Source of the DNA: Nitrospiraceae bacterium
GTDB taxonomy: Bacteria > Nitrospirota > Nitrospiria > Nitrospirales > Nitrospiraceae
Assembly (NCBI GenBank): GCA_011391455.1
Contig: JAABQN010000027.1
Location: 1 to 14,385, forward strand
Direction: 5' to 3'
DNA length: 14,385 bases
Position 1 is the stretch's first letter; each line of letters opens with the position of its first letter. Below the pieces are notes generated by a model. That model was not told the DNA's origin and did not search any database. It saw only the letters and a program-made list of their open reading frames with translations. The translations under genes were made by a program, and so were the position numbers. Shown piece by piece: positions 5,785 to 13,361 of this stretch.

Positions 5785-7130
5785 GCGCGTCTATGACACG
5801 GACGAAAACCCCGGAGGGCGGACGTTCCGGTCCGCCAAACGGTGGGTTGGAAAATCCGCCCTCCGGTTGGAAAATGTCTCCCATTGGCGACCTAATCTTG
5901 CGGACGAAACAGCGAAATCCCGAACGCGATCCAGAAAAACGATTCTTCTACGTCGACGTTTCGTCCGTGAGCAATACGTCTTTTCGAATAACCGCACCGA
6001 CAGAGCTTCCCGGCGCTGAGGCGCCTAGTCGTGCCAGGAAGGTGATCCAAGCTGGCGATGTTCTGTTTGCCACCGTCCGACCGACTCTTAAGCAGGTCGC
6101 TCTTGTGCCCGATGATCTGCATGACCAGATCGCAAGCACCGGCTTCATTGTTCTTCGATCGGATGCCTTGCGTCTTGATTCCCGCTATCTTTACTGCCGT
6201 CTGCTTACGGATGCGTTCACCCAGCGAATGAGTGAGCTTGAGCGTGGTGCCAGTTATCCTGCGGTCAGAGACAGCGACATCTTGAATGAGAAGATCGCCC
6301 TCCCGCCCCTCGCCGAGCAGCGGAAGATTGCGGGGGTGTTGGGGCTGGTGCAGCGGGCGCTGGAACAGCAGGAGCGGCTGATCGCACTGACCACGGAACT
6401 GAAAAAGGTGCTCCTCCACCAACTCTTCACCCAAGGTCTCCGCGGCGAACCCCAAAAGGAAACAGACATCGGCCCCGTGCCGAAGAGTTGGGAGATGGTC
6501 GAACTGGGTTCGCTCGCCAAGATCGGCAACGGCTCGACGCCGAAGCGCGACAACGAAGGCTACTGGCAAGGCGGCACGATTCCTTGGCTGAACAGCGCGA
6601 AAATTCACGAGCGGTTCATCACCGAGGCCAACCAGTTCGTAACCGATCTCGCTGTCAAAGAATGTCATCTCCCTCGCGTGAGGCCCGACAGTCTGCTCGT
6701 AGCGATCACCGGGCAAGGCAAGACACTGGGAAACACCGCGCTCGTGTTCTTTGAAACGTGCATCAACCAACACCTCGCCTACGCTCAGTTCACCACGCCC
6801 AGAGTCGTTCCTGAGTTCGTCCTATGGTTTATGCAGACTCGATATGACCATCTGCGATCAATCAGCCAAGCAGGTGGAAGCACTAAGGGCGCACTGACCT
6901 GCGGCTACCTCAAAACGTATCCTGTTCCTGGCCCGGCACTGGATGAACAACACGAAATTGCTGCTGTGTTCGCCGCTCTGGATCGGAAAGAGAAAGTCCA
7001 TCAGCGCAAACACACCACACTCACCGCCCTCTTCCGCACACTGCTGCACCAGTTGATGACGGCGCAGATTCGGGTGCATGACCTCGATCTGCCGAAACTG
7101 ACATCGTTCACTGCGGACAACGCACGATGA
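5781..7130 (+). CDS. hsdS: Type I restriction-modification system, specificity subunit
   Basis: HsdS (449 aa) gives the complex its bipartite DNA target. It has two target-recognition domains (about residues 30-175 and 235-385). Each is followed by a conserved helical spacer: LPPLAEQRKIAGVLGLVQ to LLHQLFTQGLR (174-221), and ALDEQHEIAAVFAALD to LLHQLMTAQIR (386-431). The second domain starts with the typical KSWEMVELGSLAKIGNGSTP (235-254). ATG 5781 is preferred over the in-frame ATG 5742 because it overlaps the restored stop of the preceding zinc-ribbon gene as ATGA; AAGG lies at 5767-5770. ATG 5874 is a further alternative just before the first recognition domain. The 30 residues before the first PSGW block are Gly/Pro-rich and are encoded by a palindromic, repeat-containing stretch. 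Both half-domains look intact; the target sequence cannot be read from the protein. The stop overlaps the next gene (ATGA at 7127). Confidence 0.95.
   Translation: MSASMTRTKTPEGGRSGPPNGGLENPPSGWKMSPIGDLILRTKQRNPERDPEKRFFYVDVSSVSNTSFRITAPTELPGAEAPSRARKVIQAGDVLFATVRPTLKQVALVPDDLHDQIASTGFIVLRSDALRLDSRYLYCRLLTDAFTQRMSELERGASYPAVRDSDILNEKIALPPLAEQRKIAGVLGLVQRALEQQERLIALTTELKKVLLHQLFTQGLRGEPQKETDIGPVPKSWEMVELGSLAKIGNGSTPKRDNEGYWQGGTIPWLNSAKIHERFITEANQFVTDLAVKECHLPRVRPDSLLVAITGQGKTLGNTALVFFETCINQHLAYAQFTTPRVVPEFVLWFMQTRYDHLRSISQAGGSTKGALTCGYLKTYPVPGPALDEQHEIAAVFAALDRKEKVHQRKHTTLTALFRTLLHQLMTAQIRVHDLDLPKLTSFTADNAR
5811..5875. repeat. REP-like palindrome and direct repeat within hsdS 5' end
   Basis: CCGGAGGGCGGA (5811-5822) and TCCGCCCTCCGG (5855-5866) are perfect 12-bp inverted repeats. 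Inside them GGCGGAC-GTTCCG-GTCCGCC is a second perfect 7-bp hairpin that shares the left arm. In addition GGTTGGAAAAT occurs twice as a perfect 11-bp direct repeat (5845-5855 and 5865-5875), overlapping the right arm. The whole block lies in frame in hsdS and encodes a Gly/Pro-rich stretch before the first recognition domain. GGCGGAC...GTCCGCC palindromes resemble intergenic REP-like repeats I associate with planctomycete and verrucomicrobial genomes; that link is from memory. Confidence 0.8.
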
Positions 7131-8146
7131 ACAACGAACCTCAATCCCCAGTGCTCCTCTATCAAACCAGCGACGGGCAGACCCGGCTGGAAGTCCGGCT
7201 GGAGAACGAGACAGTTTGGCTGACGCAGAACCAGATGGCCGAGTTGTTTCAAACCTCCATTCCGAACGTGAGCATGCACATCCGCAACGTCTTCGCTGAG
7301 GGAGAGTTGCAGGAGGCGGCAACTGTTAAAGATTTCTTAATAGTTCGACAGGAGGGCAGCCGGCAGGTGTCCCGCTCGGTGGAACATTACAACCTTGATG
7401 TCATTATCTCCGTGGGCTACCGGGTGAAGTCGCATCGCGGCACGCAGTTCCGTATCTGGGCCACACAGCGGCTGCGGGAATACATCGTTAAGGGTTTTGC
7501 GCTGGATGACGAGCGGCTCAAGCGGGCCGGAGGCGGGAATTACTTTGAGGAACTACTTGCCCGCATCCGCGACATCCGGTCGTCGGAGAAGGTGTTCTGG
7601 CGTAAAGTGCTGGAGATTTACGCGACGAGCATCGACTACGACCCGGGCTTCGAGGCGTCGCAGGCTTTCTTCGCCACGGTGCAGAACAAAATGCACTGGG
7701 CGGCGCACGGGCATACGGCGGCGGAAATTGTCCATGAGCGGGCTGACGCCACGAGGCAGAACATGGGACTGACGAACTGGCAGGGGGCCAAACCGACCAG
7801 GGGAGAAGCGGTCATCGCCAAGAACTACCTGACGTCGGAGGAACTCGAAGCCCTTAACCGCATCGTCAACGCCTATCTTGAATTTGCCGAACTCCAGGCG
7901 CTGAACCGCAAGCCGATGTATATGCGTGACTGGATCGCCAAGCTGGAGGATTTTCTGCGGCTGGGCGATCGGGACATCCTCACCCATGCCGGAACCATTT
8001 CCCACGAACAGGCTCTGCGGAAAGCGGAGCTGGAATTTGAGAAGTTCCGGGTCCTTCAGCTTGCCCGGCCCTCGCAAGTGGAAAAGGACTTCGACGAAGC
8101 GGTGAAAAAACTGCCTAAGCCCAGGAAACCAAGGAAAGGCGACTGA
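7127..8146 (+). CDS. rhuM: RhuM family protein in type I R-M operon
   Basis: This 339-aa protein matches the virulence RhuM family, first named in a Salmonella pathogenicity island and common next to R-M and toxin genes; its biochemical role is not established. The N-terminus has the family block VWLTQNQMAELF with IPNVSMHIRNVF (30-55), which looks like a helix-turn-helix. DVIISVGYRVKS with FRIWATQRLREYI (91-120) is the second hallmark. The middle (FWRKVLEIYATSIDYDP, residues 157-173; QNKMHWAAHGHTAAEIV, 186-202) is also conserved in the family. The C-terminus ends in a lysine-rich tail (KKLPKPRKPRKGD). Its start overlaps the hsdS stop (ATGA, 7127-7130) and its stop overlaps the following small gene (TGATG). 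A DNA-binding or toxin-like accessory role for the R-M operon is inferred from context only. The symbol is a family name, not an orthology claim. Confidence 0.88.
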   Translation: MNNEPQSPVLLYQTSDGQTRLEVRLENETVWLTQNQMAELFQTSIPNVSMHIRNVFAEGELQEAATVKDFLIVRQEGSRQVSRSVEHYNLDVIISVGYRVKSHRGTQFRIWATQRLREYIVKGFALDDERLKRAGGGNYFEELLARIRDIRSSEKVFWRKVLEIYATSIDYDPGFEASQAFFATVQNKMHWAAHGHTAAEIVHERADATRQNMGLTNWQGAKPTRGEAVIAKNYLTSEELEALNRIVNAYLEFAELQALNRKPMYMRDWIAKLEDFLRLGDRDILTHAGTISHEQALRKAELEFEKFRVLQLARPSQVEKDFDEAVKKLPKPRKPRKGD

Positions 8147-8523
8147 TGCCTGCGACCATGAACCGCGCGGATGCTCTGATCTCGTTTGAGCGATTGGCAT
8201 CCGAATGCTCCCGCGAAGGGTGGGATGGATACGGGGCCGAGCCAGTTCGACCCGAAACGGTCGCGCAAGCGGTTCGCTTCCTGGACGCGTTGCCCAAACA
8301 GTTTCCCGTGCCAGCCCCTGGGGTGGAACCGGATGGTTGCGTGACGCTGGAATGGTATGAGTCGCCGGATTAGATAGTTTCGGTCAGCGTGTCACCAGAC
8401 TGTCGCCTGGATTACGCGGCAATATTGAGCACGCTGAAGCAGCACGGTTCCTGCGTGTTTGCCGATGCGATACCGGCGACAGTTCTCGATCTGATCAAAC
8501 AGTTTTGCTCTAAGGTTGATTAG
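8146..8523 (+). pseudogene. Small conserved acidic protein gene interrupted by an amber codon
   Basis: The gene starts at ATG 8146, sharing one base with the RhuM stop (TGATG), and reads a 75-aa protein up to TAG at 8371-8373. Recognisable blocks are GWDGYGAEPVRPETV and PGVEPDGCVTLEWYESPD. Beyond the TAG the same frame stays open for 49 codons and reads IVSVSVSPDCRLDYAAIL, then LKQHGSCVFADAIP, ending at TAG 8521-8523, two bases before hsdR. WDGYGAEPV...GVEPDG..LEWY followed directly by a VSVSPDGRL-like strand is, from memory, one continuous family in other bacteria. A single codon therefore appears to have become a stop in a protein of about 125 aa. The upstream 75-aa part could still be made; read-through or a sequencing error are alternatives. 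Function unknown. Because it fills the gap between rhuM and hsdR, the stop could also weaken translational coupling to hsdR. Confidence 0.78.
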
Positions 8524-8525
8524 CC

Positions 8526-11471
8526 ATGTCCGCACCCGGAGAACACAAAACCGTCCAGGCCCGCATTCTGAAATACGCGCAGGAGATCGGCTGGACGTAC
8601 GTGCCACGCGATGAGGTCGAGCGGCGGCGCGGCTTTGACCCGAATGGTGCGACACCGGAAGAGCGGGCGCGCAAGGCGTCGCTCTTCTTCGGCGATCTGC
8701 TGCACAGCCAAGTCCGCGCCTTCAATCCGAAATATAAGGAGGCCGAGGGCGCGCTCGTCGGTGAGCTTCAGCGCCTGCATTCCGACATCTACGGCAACCG
8801 CGATTTTCTCACGTACCTCCGCAATCAGCGGACGTTCTTTTCGTCCGACGACAACCGTGAACTGGACCTTGTGCTGATCGACTATGGCGATCTCGCCCGC
8901 TCCCAAAAGGATTGGCGTAACCGGTACGAGGTCACCGAGGAGTTCTCGGTTCACAACGGCTGGTTCGGCACGCGAGAAGATGTGGTCTTCCTCGTCAATG
9001 GGATTCCCATCCTGGTGATCGAGTGTAAGAACGCGAATAAAGAAGAGGCCATCGCGCTCGGAATCGACCAGATTCGCCGCTACCATCTGGAGACGCCGGA
9101 AGTCATGGTGCCGGAGATGTTGTTCACCGCCACGGAGGCCATCGGCTTTTCCTATGGCGTGACCTGGAACACCGTTCGACGGAACATCTTTCGCTGGAAG
9201 CACGAAGAGGCGGGGCAGCTCGAAACAAAGGTCAAAAGTTTTTGCTCCGTGCTCATGGTCTTGCGCTTTCTCAAGGACTTCATTTTGTTTGCTGAGAAGG
9301 AGGAAGAACTCCACAAGCTTATCCTCGCGCAACATCAGACTGCCGCCGTGGACCGTGTGGTGAACCGTGCGCTCGACGCCAAGCGGACTCGCGGCCTCGT
9401 CTGGCACACGCAAGGCAGCGGCAAAACCTACACGATGATCAAGGCCGCCGAGCTGCTCTTCAAAGCGCCGAAGGCCGACAAGCCGACGATCTTGTTGATG
9501 ATCGACCGGAACGAACTCGAAGATCAGTTGCTCAAGAACTTGGCGTCGGTCGGCTTGAATAACGTGGCGCATGCGAACTCGATAGCGGAGTTAAACCGGC
9601 TCCTCAAACAGGACTATCGGGGCCTCATCGTGACCACGATCCACAAGTTCCGCGATATGCCGGCGAACCTCAACACACGGTCGAATATGTTCGTGCTGAT
9701 CGACGAGGCGCATCGGACGACCGGCGGCGACCTCGGCAACTATCTGATGGCCGGACTGCCGAACGCCTCCTACCTCGGATTCACTGGCACACCCATCGAC
9801 AAAACGGCATACGGTCGAGGGACCTTTAAGACCTTCGGCTGCGAAGACGACAAGGGTTATCTCCACAAGTATTCAATGGCCGAGAGCATTGAGGACGGGA
9901 CGACGCTGCCTTTGTACTACAACCTGGCACCGAACGAGATGTTGGTGCCGCATGAGGTGATGGAGCGCGAATTTCTCTCGCTGGTCGAGACGGAGGGGAT
10001 CGCCGACATCGAGGAACTGAACAAGATCCTCGACCGTGCGGTCAATCTCAAAAACTTCCTCAAAGGGCGGGATCGTATCAAGCAGGTGGCTGCCTATGTG
10101 GCGGGGCACTACCGGACGAATGTGGAACCCCTGGGCTACAAGGCGTTTCTGGTCGCGGTGGACAGGGAAGCCTGCGCCTTTTACAAGGAAACCCTGGACA
10201 AGATTCTGCCGCCCGAATATTCAGCCATCGTTTACACCGGTAGCAATAACGATCCCGCCCACATGAAGAAGTGGCATCTGGACGAGCAGCGGGAAAAGCA
10301 GATCCGGAAAGCCTTCACCAAGTTCGGCGAGTTTCCCAAGATTCTTATCGTGACCGAAAAGCTGCTGACCGGGTTCGACGCACCGATTCTCTACGCCATG
10401 TATCTCGACAAGCCCATGCGCGACCATACCCTGCTCCAGGCCATCGCCCGTGTGAACCGCCCCTATGAAAATGAAGACCAGGAGATGGTGAAGCCGCACG
10501 GCTTCGTGCTGGATTTCGTCGGCATCTTCGACAAGCTGGAAAAGGCTCTGGCGTTCGACAGCGAAGAAATCAACGCCATCGTCAAAGACCTCGCCTTGCT
10601 CAAGCAGCTCTTCAAGGCCAAGATGGAGAGCAAGGCGCCGGACTATCTCCGGCTGGTGCAACGGAACTTCGACGACAAAGACGTGGACAACCTGATCGAA
10701 CATTTTCGTGACAAGGACCGGCGGAAGGAGTTCTTCAAGGAGTACAAAGAAATTGAGATGCTCTACGAGATCATCTCGCCGGATGCTTTCCTCCGCCCGT
10801 TCCTCGACGACTACACGACCTTGTCGGCCATTTACCAGGTGGTGAGCAATGCCTACGCCCGGCGGGTGTATGTCGATCGTGCGTTCCAGAAAAAGACGAA
10901 CGAGTTGGTCCAGCAACAGATTGGCGCGTTGTTTGCGGGGGAGCCCCAGACGCCTCATGTCTACCTCGATCCGCAAACTATCGAGACCATCAAACTGCAA
11001 CCTGGCGGCAAAGCGACCAAGATCGTCAATTTAGTGAAGGCGATACAGAAGGCGGCAGAAGAGAACAGCGATGATCCGTTCCTGATCGCCATGGCCGAAC
11101 GGGCGAAGGCAGTGCAGGAAAGCTTTGAGGATCGCCAGACAGGCACTGAAGAAACACTGACTGCACTCCTTACCGCAATTGAGCGGGACGAGCAACGTAA
11201 GCGCGAACAGATGGCGCGAGGACTCGATACAGTGACGTTTTTCGTGTTCACCACTTTACGGGACAACGGCGTGCCGCAGGCAGAGGACATCGGGAAGAAG
11301 ATCGGAAAGGCGCTTGCCCAGTATCCCAACTGGCGTCGCAGCGAAAAAGACCTTCGGGAATTGCGGAAGCAAGTCACGTTCGCCATTGTGGCTCATGAGG
11401 ACGACTTGAACAAAGTCACCGCAATCGTGGACGATCTCTTCACTATACTGCAAAAGAAAGCCAGGGCCTGA
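8526..11471 (+). CDS. hsdR: Type I restriction-modification system, restriction/translocase subunit
   Basis: HsdR (981 aa, normal length) is the ATP-driven DNA translocase and endonuclease that cleaves unmodified DNA far from the recognition site. The N-terminal nuclease domain has the PD-(D/E)xK residues D152, E166 and K168 (REDVVFLVNGIPILVIECKN). SF2 helicase motifs follow in order: Walker A TQGSGKT (295-301), DEAH (393-396), GFTGTP (418-423), LTGFDAP (about 616-622) and QAIARVNRPY (about 638-647). The rest is the helical domain that binds HsdM/HsdS. The start ATG 8526 gives the complete N-terminus; AAGG at 8512-8515 is a rather distant ribosome site. The preceding broken small gene ends 2 bases upstream and the metallopeptidase starts 1 base after the stop. 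No frameshift or missing catalytic residue is seen, so the restriction activity should be functional. Confidence 0.96.
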   Translation: MSAPGEHKTVQARILKYAQEIGWTYVPRDEVERRRGFDPNGATPEERARKASLFFGDLLHSQVRAFNPKYKEAEGALVGELQRLHSDIYGNRDFLTYLRNQRTFFSSDDNRELDLVLIDYGDLARSQKDWRNRYEVTEEFSVHNGWFGTREDVVFLVNGIPILVIECKNANKEEAIALGIDQIRRYHLETPEVMVPEMLFTATEAIGFSYGVTWNTVRRNIFRWKHEEAGQLETKVKSFCSVLMVLRFLKDFILFAEKEEELHKLILAQHQTAAVDRVVNRALDAKRTRGLVWHTQGSGKTYTMIKAAELLFKAPKADKPTILLMIDRNELEDQLLKNLASVGLNNVAHANSIAELNRLLKQDYRGLIVTTIHKFRDMPANLNTRSNMFVLIDEAHRTTGGDLGNYLMAGLPNASYLGFTGTPIDKTAYGRGTFKTFGCEDDKGYLHKYSMAESIEDGTTLPLYYNLAPNEMLVPHEVMEREFLSLVETEGIADIEELNKILDRAVNLKNFLKGRDRIKQVAAYVAGHYRTNVEPLGYKAFLVAVDREACAFYKETLDKILPPEYSAIVYTGSNNDPAHMKKWHLDEQREKQIRKAFTKFGEFPKILIVTEKLLTGFDAPILYAMYLDKPMRDHTLLQAIARVNRPYENEDQEMVKPHGFVLDFVGIFDKLEKALAFDSEEINAIVKDLALLKQLFKAKMESKAPDYLRLVQRNFDDKDVDNLIEHFRDKDRRKEFFKEYKEIEMLYEIISPDAFLRPFLDDYTTLSAIYQVVSNAYARRVYVDRAFQKKTNELVQQQIGALFAGEPQTPHVYLDPQTIETIKLQPGGKATKIVNLVKAIQKAAEENSDDPFLIAMAERAKAVQESFEDRQTGTEETLTALLTAIERDEQRKREQMARGLDTVTFFVFTTLRDNGVPQAEDIGKKIGKALAQYPNWRRSEKDLRELRKQVTFAIVAHEDDLNKVTAIVDDLFTILQKKARA

Positions 11472-11472
11472 C

Positions 11473-11802
11473 ATGAACGGCTGGCATAACAAGGAAGAGT
11501 TCAAGCGCCGCGTCTTGGAATGGGCCGACAAACTGGGCATCAAAGTCCGCGCATTGAGCGTTCGCCCAATGCGCAACAAGTGGGCCTCGTGTTCCCTACA
11601 AGGCAACCTCAGCTTCAATGACGAGCTCGTGGATCTCGATCGTGAAATTGGAAATTATGTGATTGTTCACGAATTGCTCCATTTCTTCGTCCCGAACCAC
11701 GGAAAACTGTGGAAGAGCCTGATGCGAGTACATCTCGGAGAGTATGAGGCAGTGAGAGATCGGTTACCGGCCAAGAAGTTTATTCCTCTCGAAGTCCCTT
11801 AA
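11473..11802 (+). CDS. YgjP-like zinc metallopeptidase (DUF45 family)
   Basis: A compact 109-aa protein with the zinc-protease motif HELLH (H66, E67, H70) followed by FFVPNHGKLW, in which N75-H76 matches the HExxH...NH pattern of the YgjP/DUF45 (WLM/SprT-like) group. The upstream block VRPMRNKWASCSLQGNLSFN is also typical. Family members usually have a longer N-terminal beta domain; this one is a short form made of little more than the catalytic core, as often seen beside hsdR. Related SprT and WLM proteases act on DNA-protein crosslinks, so a role in clearing or turning over the DNA-bound R-M complex is conceivable but is inference. ATG 11473 lies one base after the hsdR stop, so it is almost certainly co-translated and forms the last gene of the operon. 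Its final 23 bases overlap a small convergent reading frame on the other strand. Confidence 0.85.
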   Translation: MNGWHNKEEFKRRVLEWADKLGIKVRALSVRPMRNKWASCSLQGNLSFNDELVDLDREIGNYVIVHELLHFFVPNHGKLWKSLMRVHLGEYEAVRDRLPAKKFIPLEVP

Positions 11803-11947
11803 TAACCGGCTGCCTTGCTGCCCAGCGCGCGCGCCAGTAGCCGGCCACCAGGGCCACTGCAAGCGCTATAGCGATGGTCTGCTGCAGCCTGTCGATTGGA
11901 CCTGTCATCTGATTCGTTCCGCCGCATGATTGCTCGCTGACGACCAT
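11780..11947 (-). CDS. Possible small single-pass membrane protein
   Basis: On the - strand an ATG at 11947 opens a 55-codon frame. Its ribosome site is good: AGAGG with 6 bases to the ATG (complement of about 11954-11958). The product has one clear hydrophobic segment, TIAIALAVALVAGYW (24-38), followed by a positive RARWAARQPVIK tail, the layout of a small inner-membrane protein. It fills most of the gap between the hsd operon and the GIDE gene and overlaps the metallopeptidase 3' end by 23 bases. I recognise no family. The ribosome site and membrane segment favour a real gene; the small size and lack of an identified homologue keep it tentative. Confidence 0.45.
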   Translation of the reverse strand: MVVSEQSCGGTNQMTGPIDRLQQTIAIALAVALVAGYWRARWAARQPVIKGLREE

Positions 11948-11988
11948 AGCGAACCTCTGTTTTCCAAAGTGGATATACGCCTATTGCG

Positions 11989-12016
11989 TTGACACCCGTT
12001 TGTTTCTTGCTACAGT
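11989..12016 (+). promoter_or_regulatory. Sigma70-like promoter of the GIDE-lemA operon
   Basis: A perfect -35 box TTGACA (11989-11994) is followed 16 bases later by TACAGT (12011-12016), a 4 of 6 match to TATAAT. Transcription should start near 12023, only a few bases before ATG 12026 and about 12 bases before ATG 12035. The mRNA would then be leaderless or nearly so, and no Shine-Dalgarno sequence is visible before either ATG. Confidence 0.55.
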
Positions 12017-12025
12017 TTGAACACG

Positions 12026-13336
12026 ATGCTCACCATGAAATGTCTCGATTGTCAGGAGGACCTTATAAAGATTCCGACAAGCCATGGTCCGGAGCTCGAT
12101 ATCTGTTCCTCCGGACACGGGCTATGGCTCGATGTGGGAGAGGTGAATTTTTTCGTTGAGGACTACGTTTCACTGAAGCGGGCTATTGGTGACACGGGAG
12201 GCGTCGCGGTCAGGACAGAGACACTGTGTCCTCGATGCGAAAATCACATGGAGCCCGAAACGGTATCTCAACCGCCCTTCCTTAGCTGCGACTCCTGCCA
12301 CGGATGGTGGCTTCCTCGCGGGAGCCTCACTCGTCTGAATGAGACCTGCCGAGGCGCGGCGGTTCCTATCCAGATCCACGAAGCCGAGCTGTATACACAA
12401 GCAGCGGCACGATATCGCGCACTCAACGATACGTTTCACAATCAACCAAGGTTCACGGAGAAACGTTCCGACCGACAGGGCCTGTGGTTCTGGGTCCTGT
12501 TTTTCGGACTCGCCCTCGCGATTGGAGGGATCATCTTCATCGCTGGGGTCGGTCAAACCATGAGAACCGCTCAGTGGAGCCGGCCACCGGATCAACTCTT
12601 TTTGTTCTTGGCAGCTGGCGCCATAGGCGGATTCGGTCTCTTCGTCTACGGATGGATCGTCCGCCAACGAAAGCGCTTGATTGAAAGCATTCCGACTTCA
12701 ACGATTCGCTCACTCGCTCTGGGGTTGGTCGAGATCAGTGGACAAGCCCAGCCGGAAGAACATCTCCTCTCCACACCCTTCAGCGGGCTTCCCTGTGTAT
12801 TTTTTTCCTATGCCGTGGAGGAGCATGTCGGCTCCGGAAAGCATGCACGATGGGAGACCGTTGCAAAGGGCACTTCGGAGCAGCCCTTCTTTGTCAGCGA
12901 TACAACCGGACGAGTGCTTATCGTGCCCCTTGGCGCCGAACTGATCTTGCCTGACGAACGTACCTATCGAAACAATTGGCTTGGAGCATTGCCCCCCACA
13001 ACCATCGCCGGATTGAATCGACTAGGGATTTCGACTGAACGCTGGATAGGGAGTAAGACCTTACGGTGCCGAGAGTCGTTCATCCTTCCGGAAGAACTGG
13101 TTTACGTTCTCGGAACGGCCCATGCACACCTCGGTGCAACAGAACTCGTCGAGAACTCCGCTCGTCTCTACATCGGGAGCAGCCGAGACCATGAGTTCAT
13201 TATCTCGGATCGAAGCGAAAAGGATTTATTGTCCCGATTGCGATGGCAGGTGTTGGCCTATGGGGCAGGAGGCCTGGCACTGGCTGCGACCTGTGTGAGC
13301 ATCATCTTCAAATACTACCTGACAACAGTTTCCTAA
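12026..13336 (+). CDS. Membrane protein with TFIIB-type zinc ribbons and a bacterial GIDE domain
   Basis: A 436-aa protein. The N-terminus has two zf-TFIIB-like ribbons. The first (KCLDCQ ... ICSSGHGLWLDVGE) has Gly in place of the usual fourth Cys, with a His beside it; the second (LCPRCENH ... SCDSCHGWWLPRGSL) has all four Cys. Two membrane helices follow (LWFWVLFFGLALAIGGIIFI, then FLFLAAGAIGGFGLFVYGWI). The soluble part from about 235 matches the GIDE domain (LGLVEISGQAQP, LPCVFFSYAVEEH, PFFVSDTTGRVLIVP) known from the mitochondrial E3 ligase MUL1, without a RING finger. A final membrane helix lies near the C-terminus. ATG 12026 or 12035 (433 aa) are the likely starts; TTG 12017 overlaps the probable start of transcription. 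Bacterial GIDE proteins are frequently paired with LemA, as here 25 bases downstream. The role is unknown; envelope-associated membrane homeostasis is a reasonable guess. Confidence 0.82.
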   Translation: MLTMKCLDCQEDLIKIPTSHGPELDICSSGHGLWLDVGEVNFFVEDYVSLKRAIGDTGGVAVRTETLCPRCENHMEPETVSQPPFLSCDSCHGWWLPRGSLTRLNETCRGAAVPIQIHEAELYTQAAARYRALNDTFHNQPRFTEKRSDRQGLWFWVLFFGLALAIGGIIFIAGVGQTMRTAQWSRPPDQLFLFLAAGAIGGFGLFVYGWIVRQRKRLIESIPTSTIRSLALGLVEISGQAQPEEHLLSTPFSGLPCVFFSYAVEEHVGSGKHARWETVAKGTSEQPFFVSDTTGRVLIVPLGAELILPDERTYRNNWLGALPPTTIAGLNRLGISTERWIGSKTLRCRESFILPEELVYVLGTAHAHLGATELVENSARLYIGSSRDHEFIISDRSEKDLLSRLRWQVLAYGAGGLALAATCVSIIFKYYLTTVS

Positions 13337-13361
13337 CTGTCATCCTCAAAGGAGCGCGTCT

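Noticed and set aside
5892..6773. 293-codon open frame on the - strand
   Set aside because: It lies wholly opposite hsdS, which has clear family motifs; long antisense frames are expected in GC-rich coding DNA.
8520..9572. 350-codon open frame on the - strand
   Set aside because: It is antisense to the nuclease and helicase part of hsdR and has no recognisable domain or ribosome site.
11806..11844. CCGGCT...AGCCGG inverted repeat as terminator of the hsd operon
   Set aside because: Only 6 bp of stem, a 27-base loop and no T run; it also falls in the possible - strand small gene.
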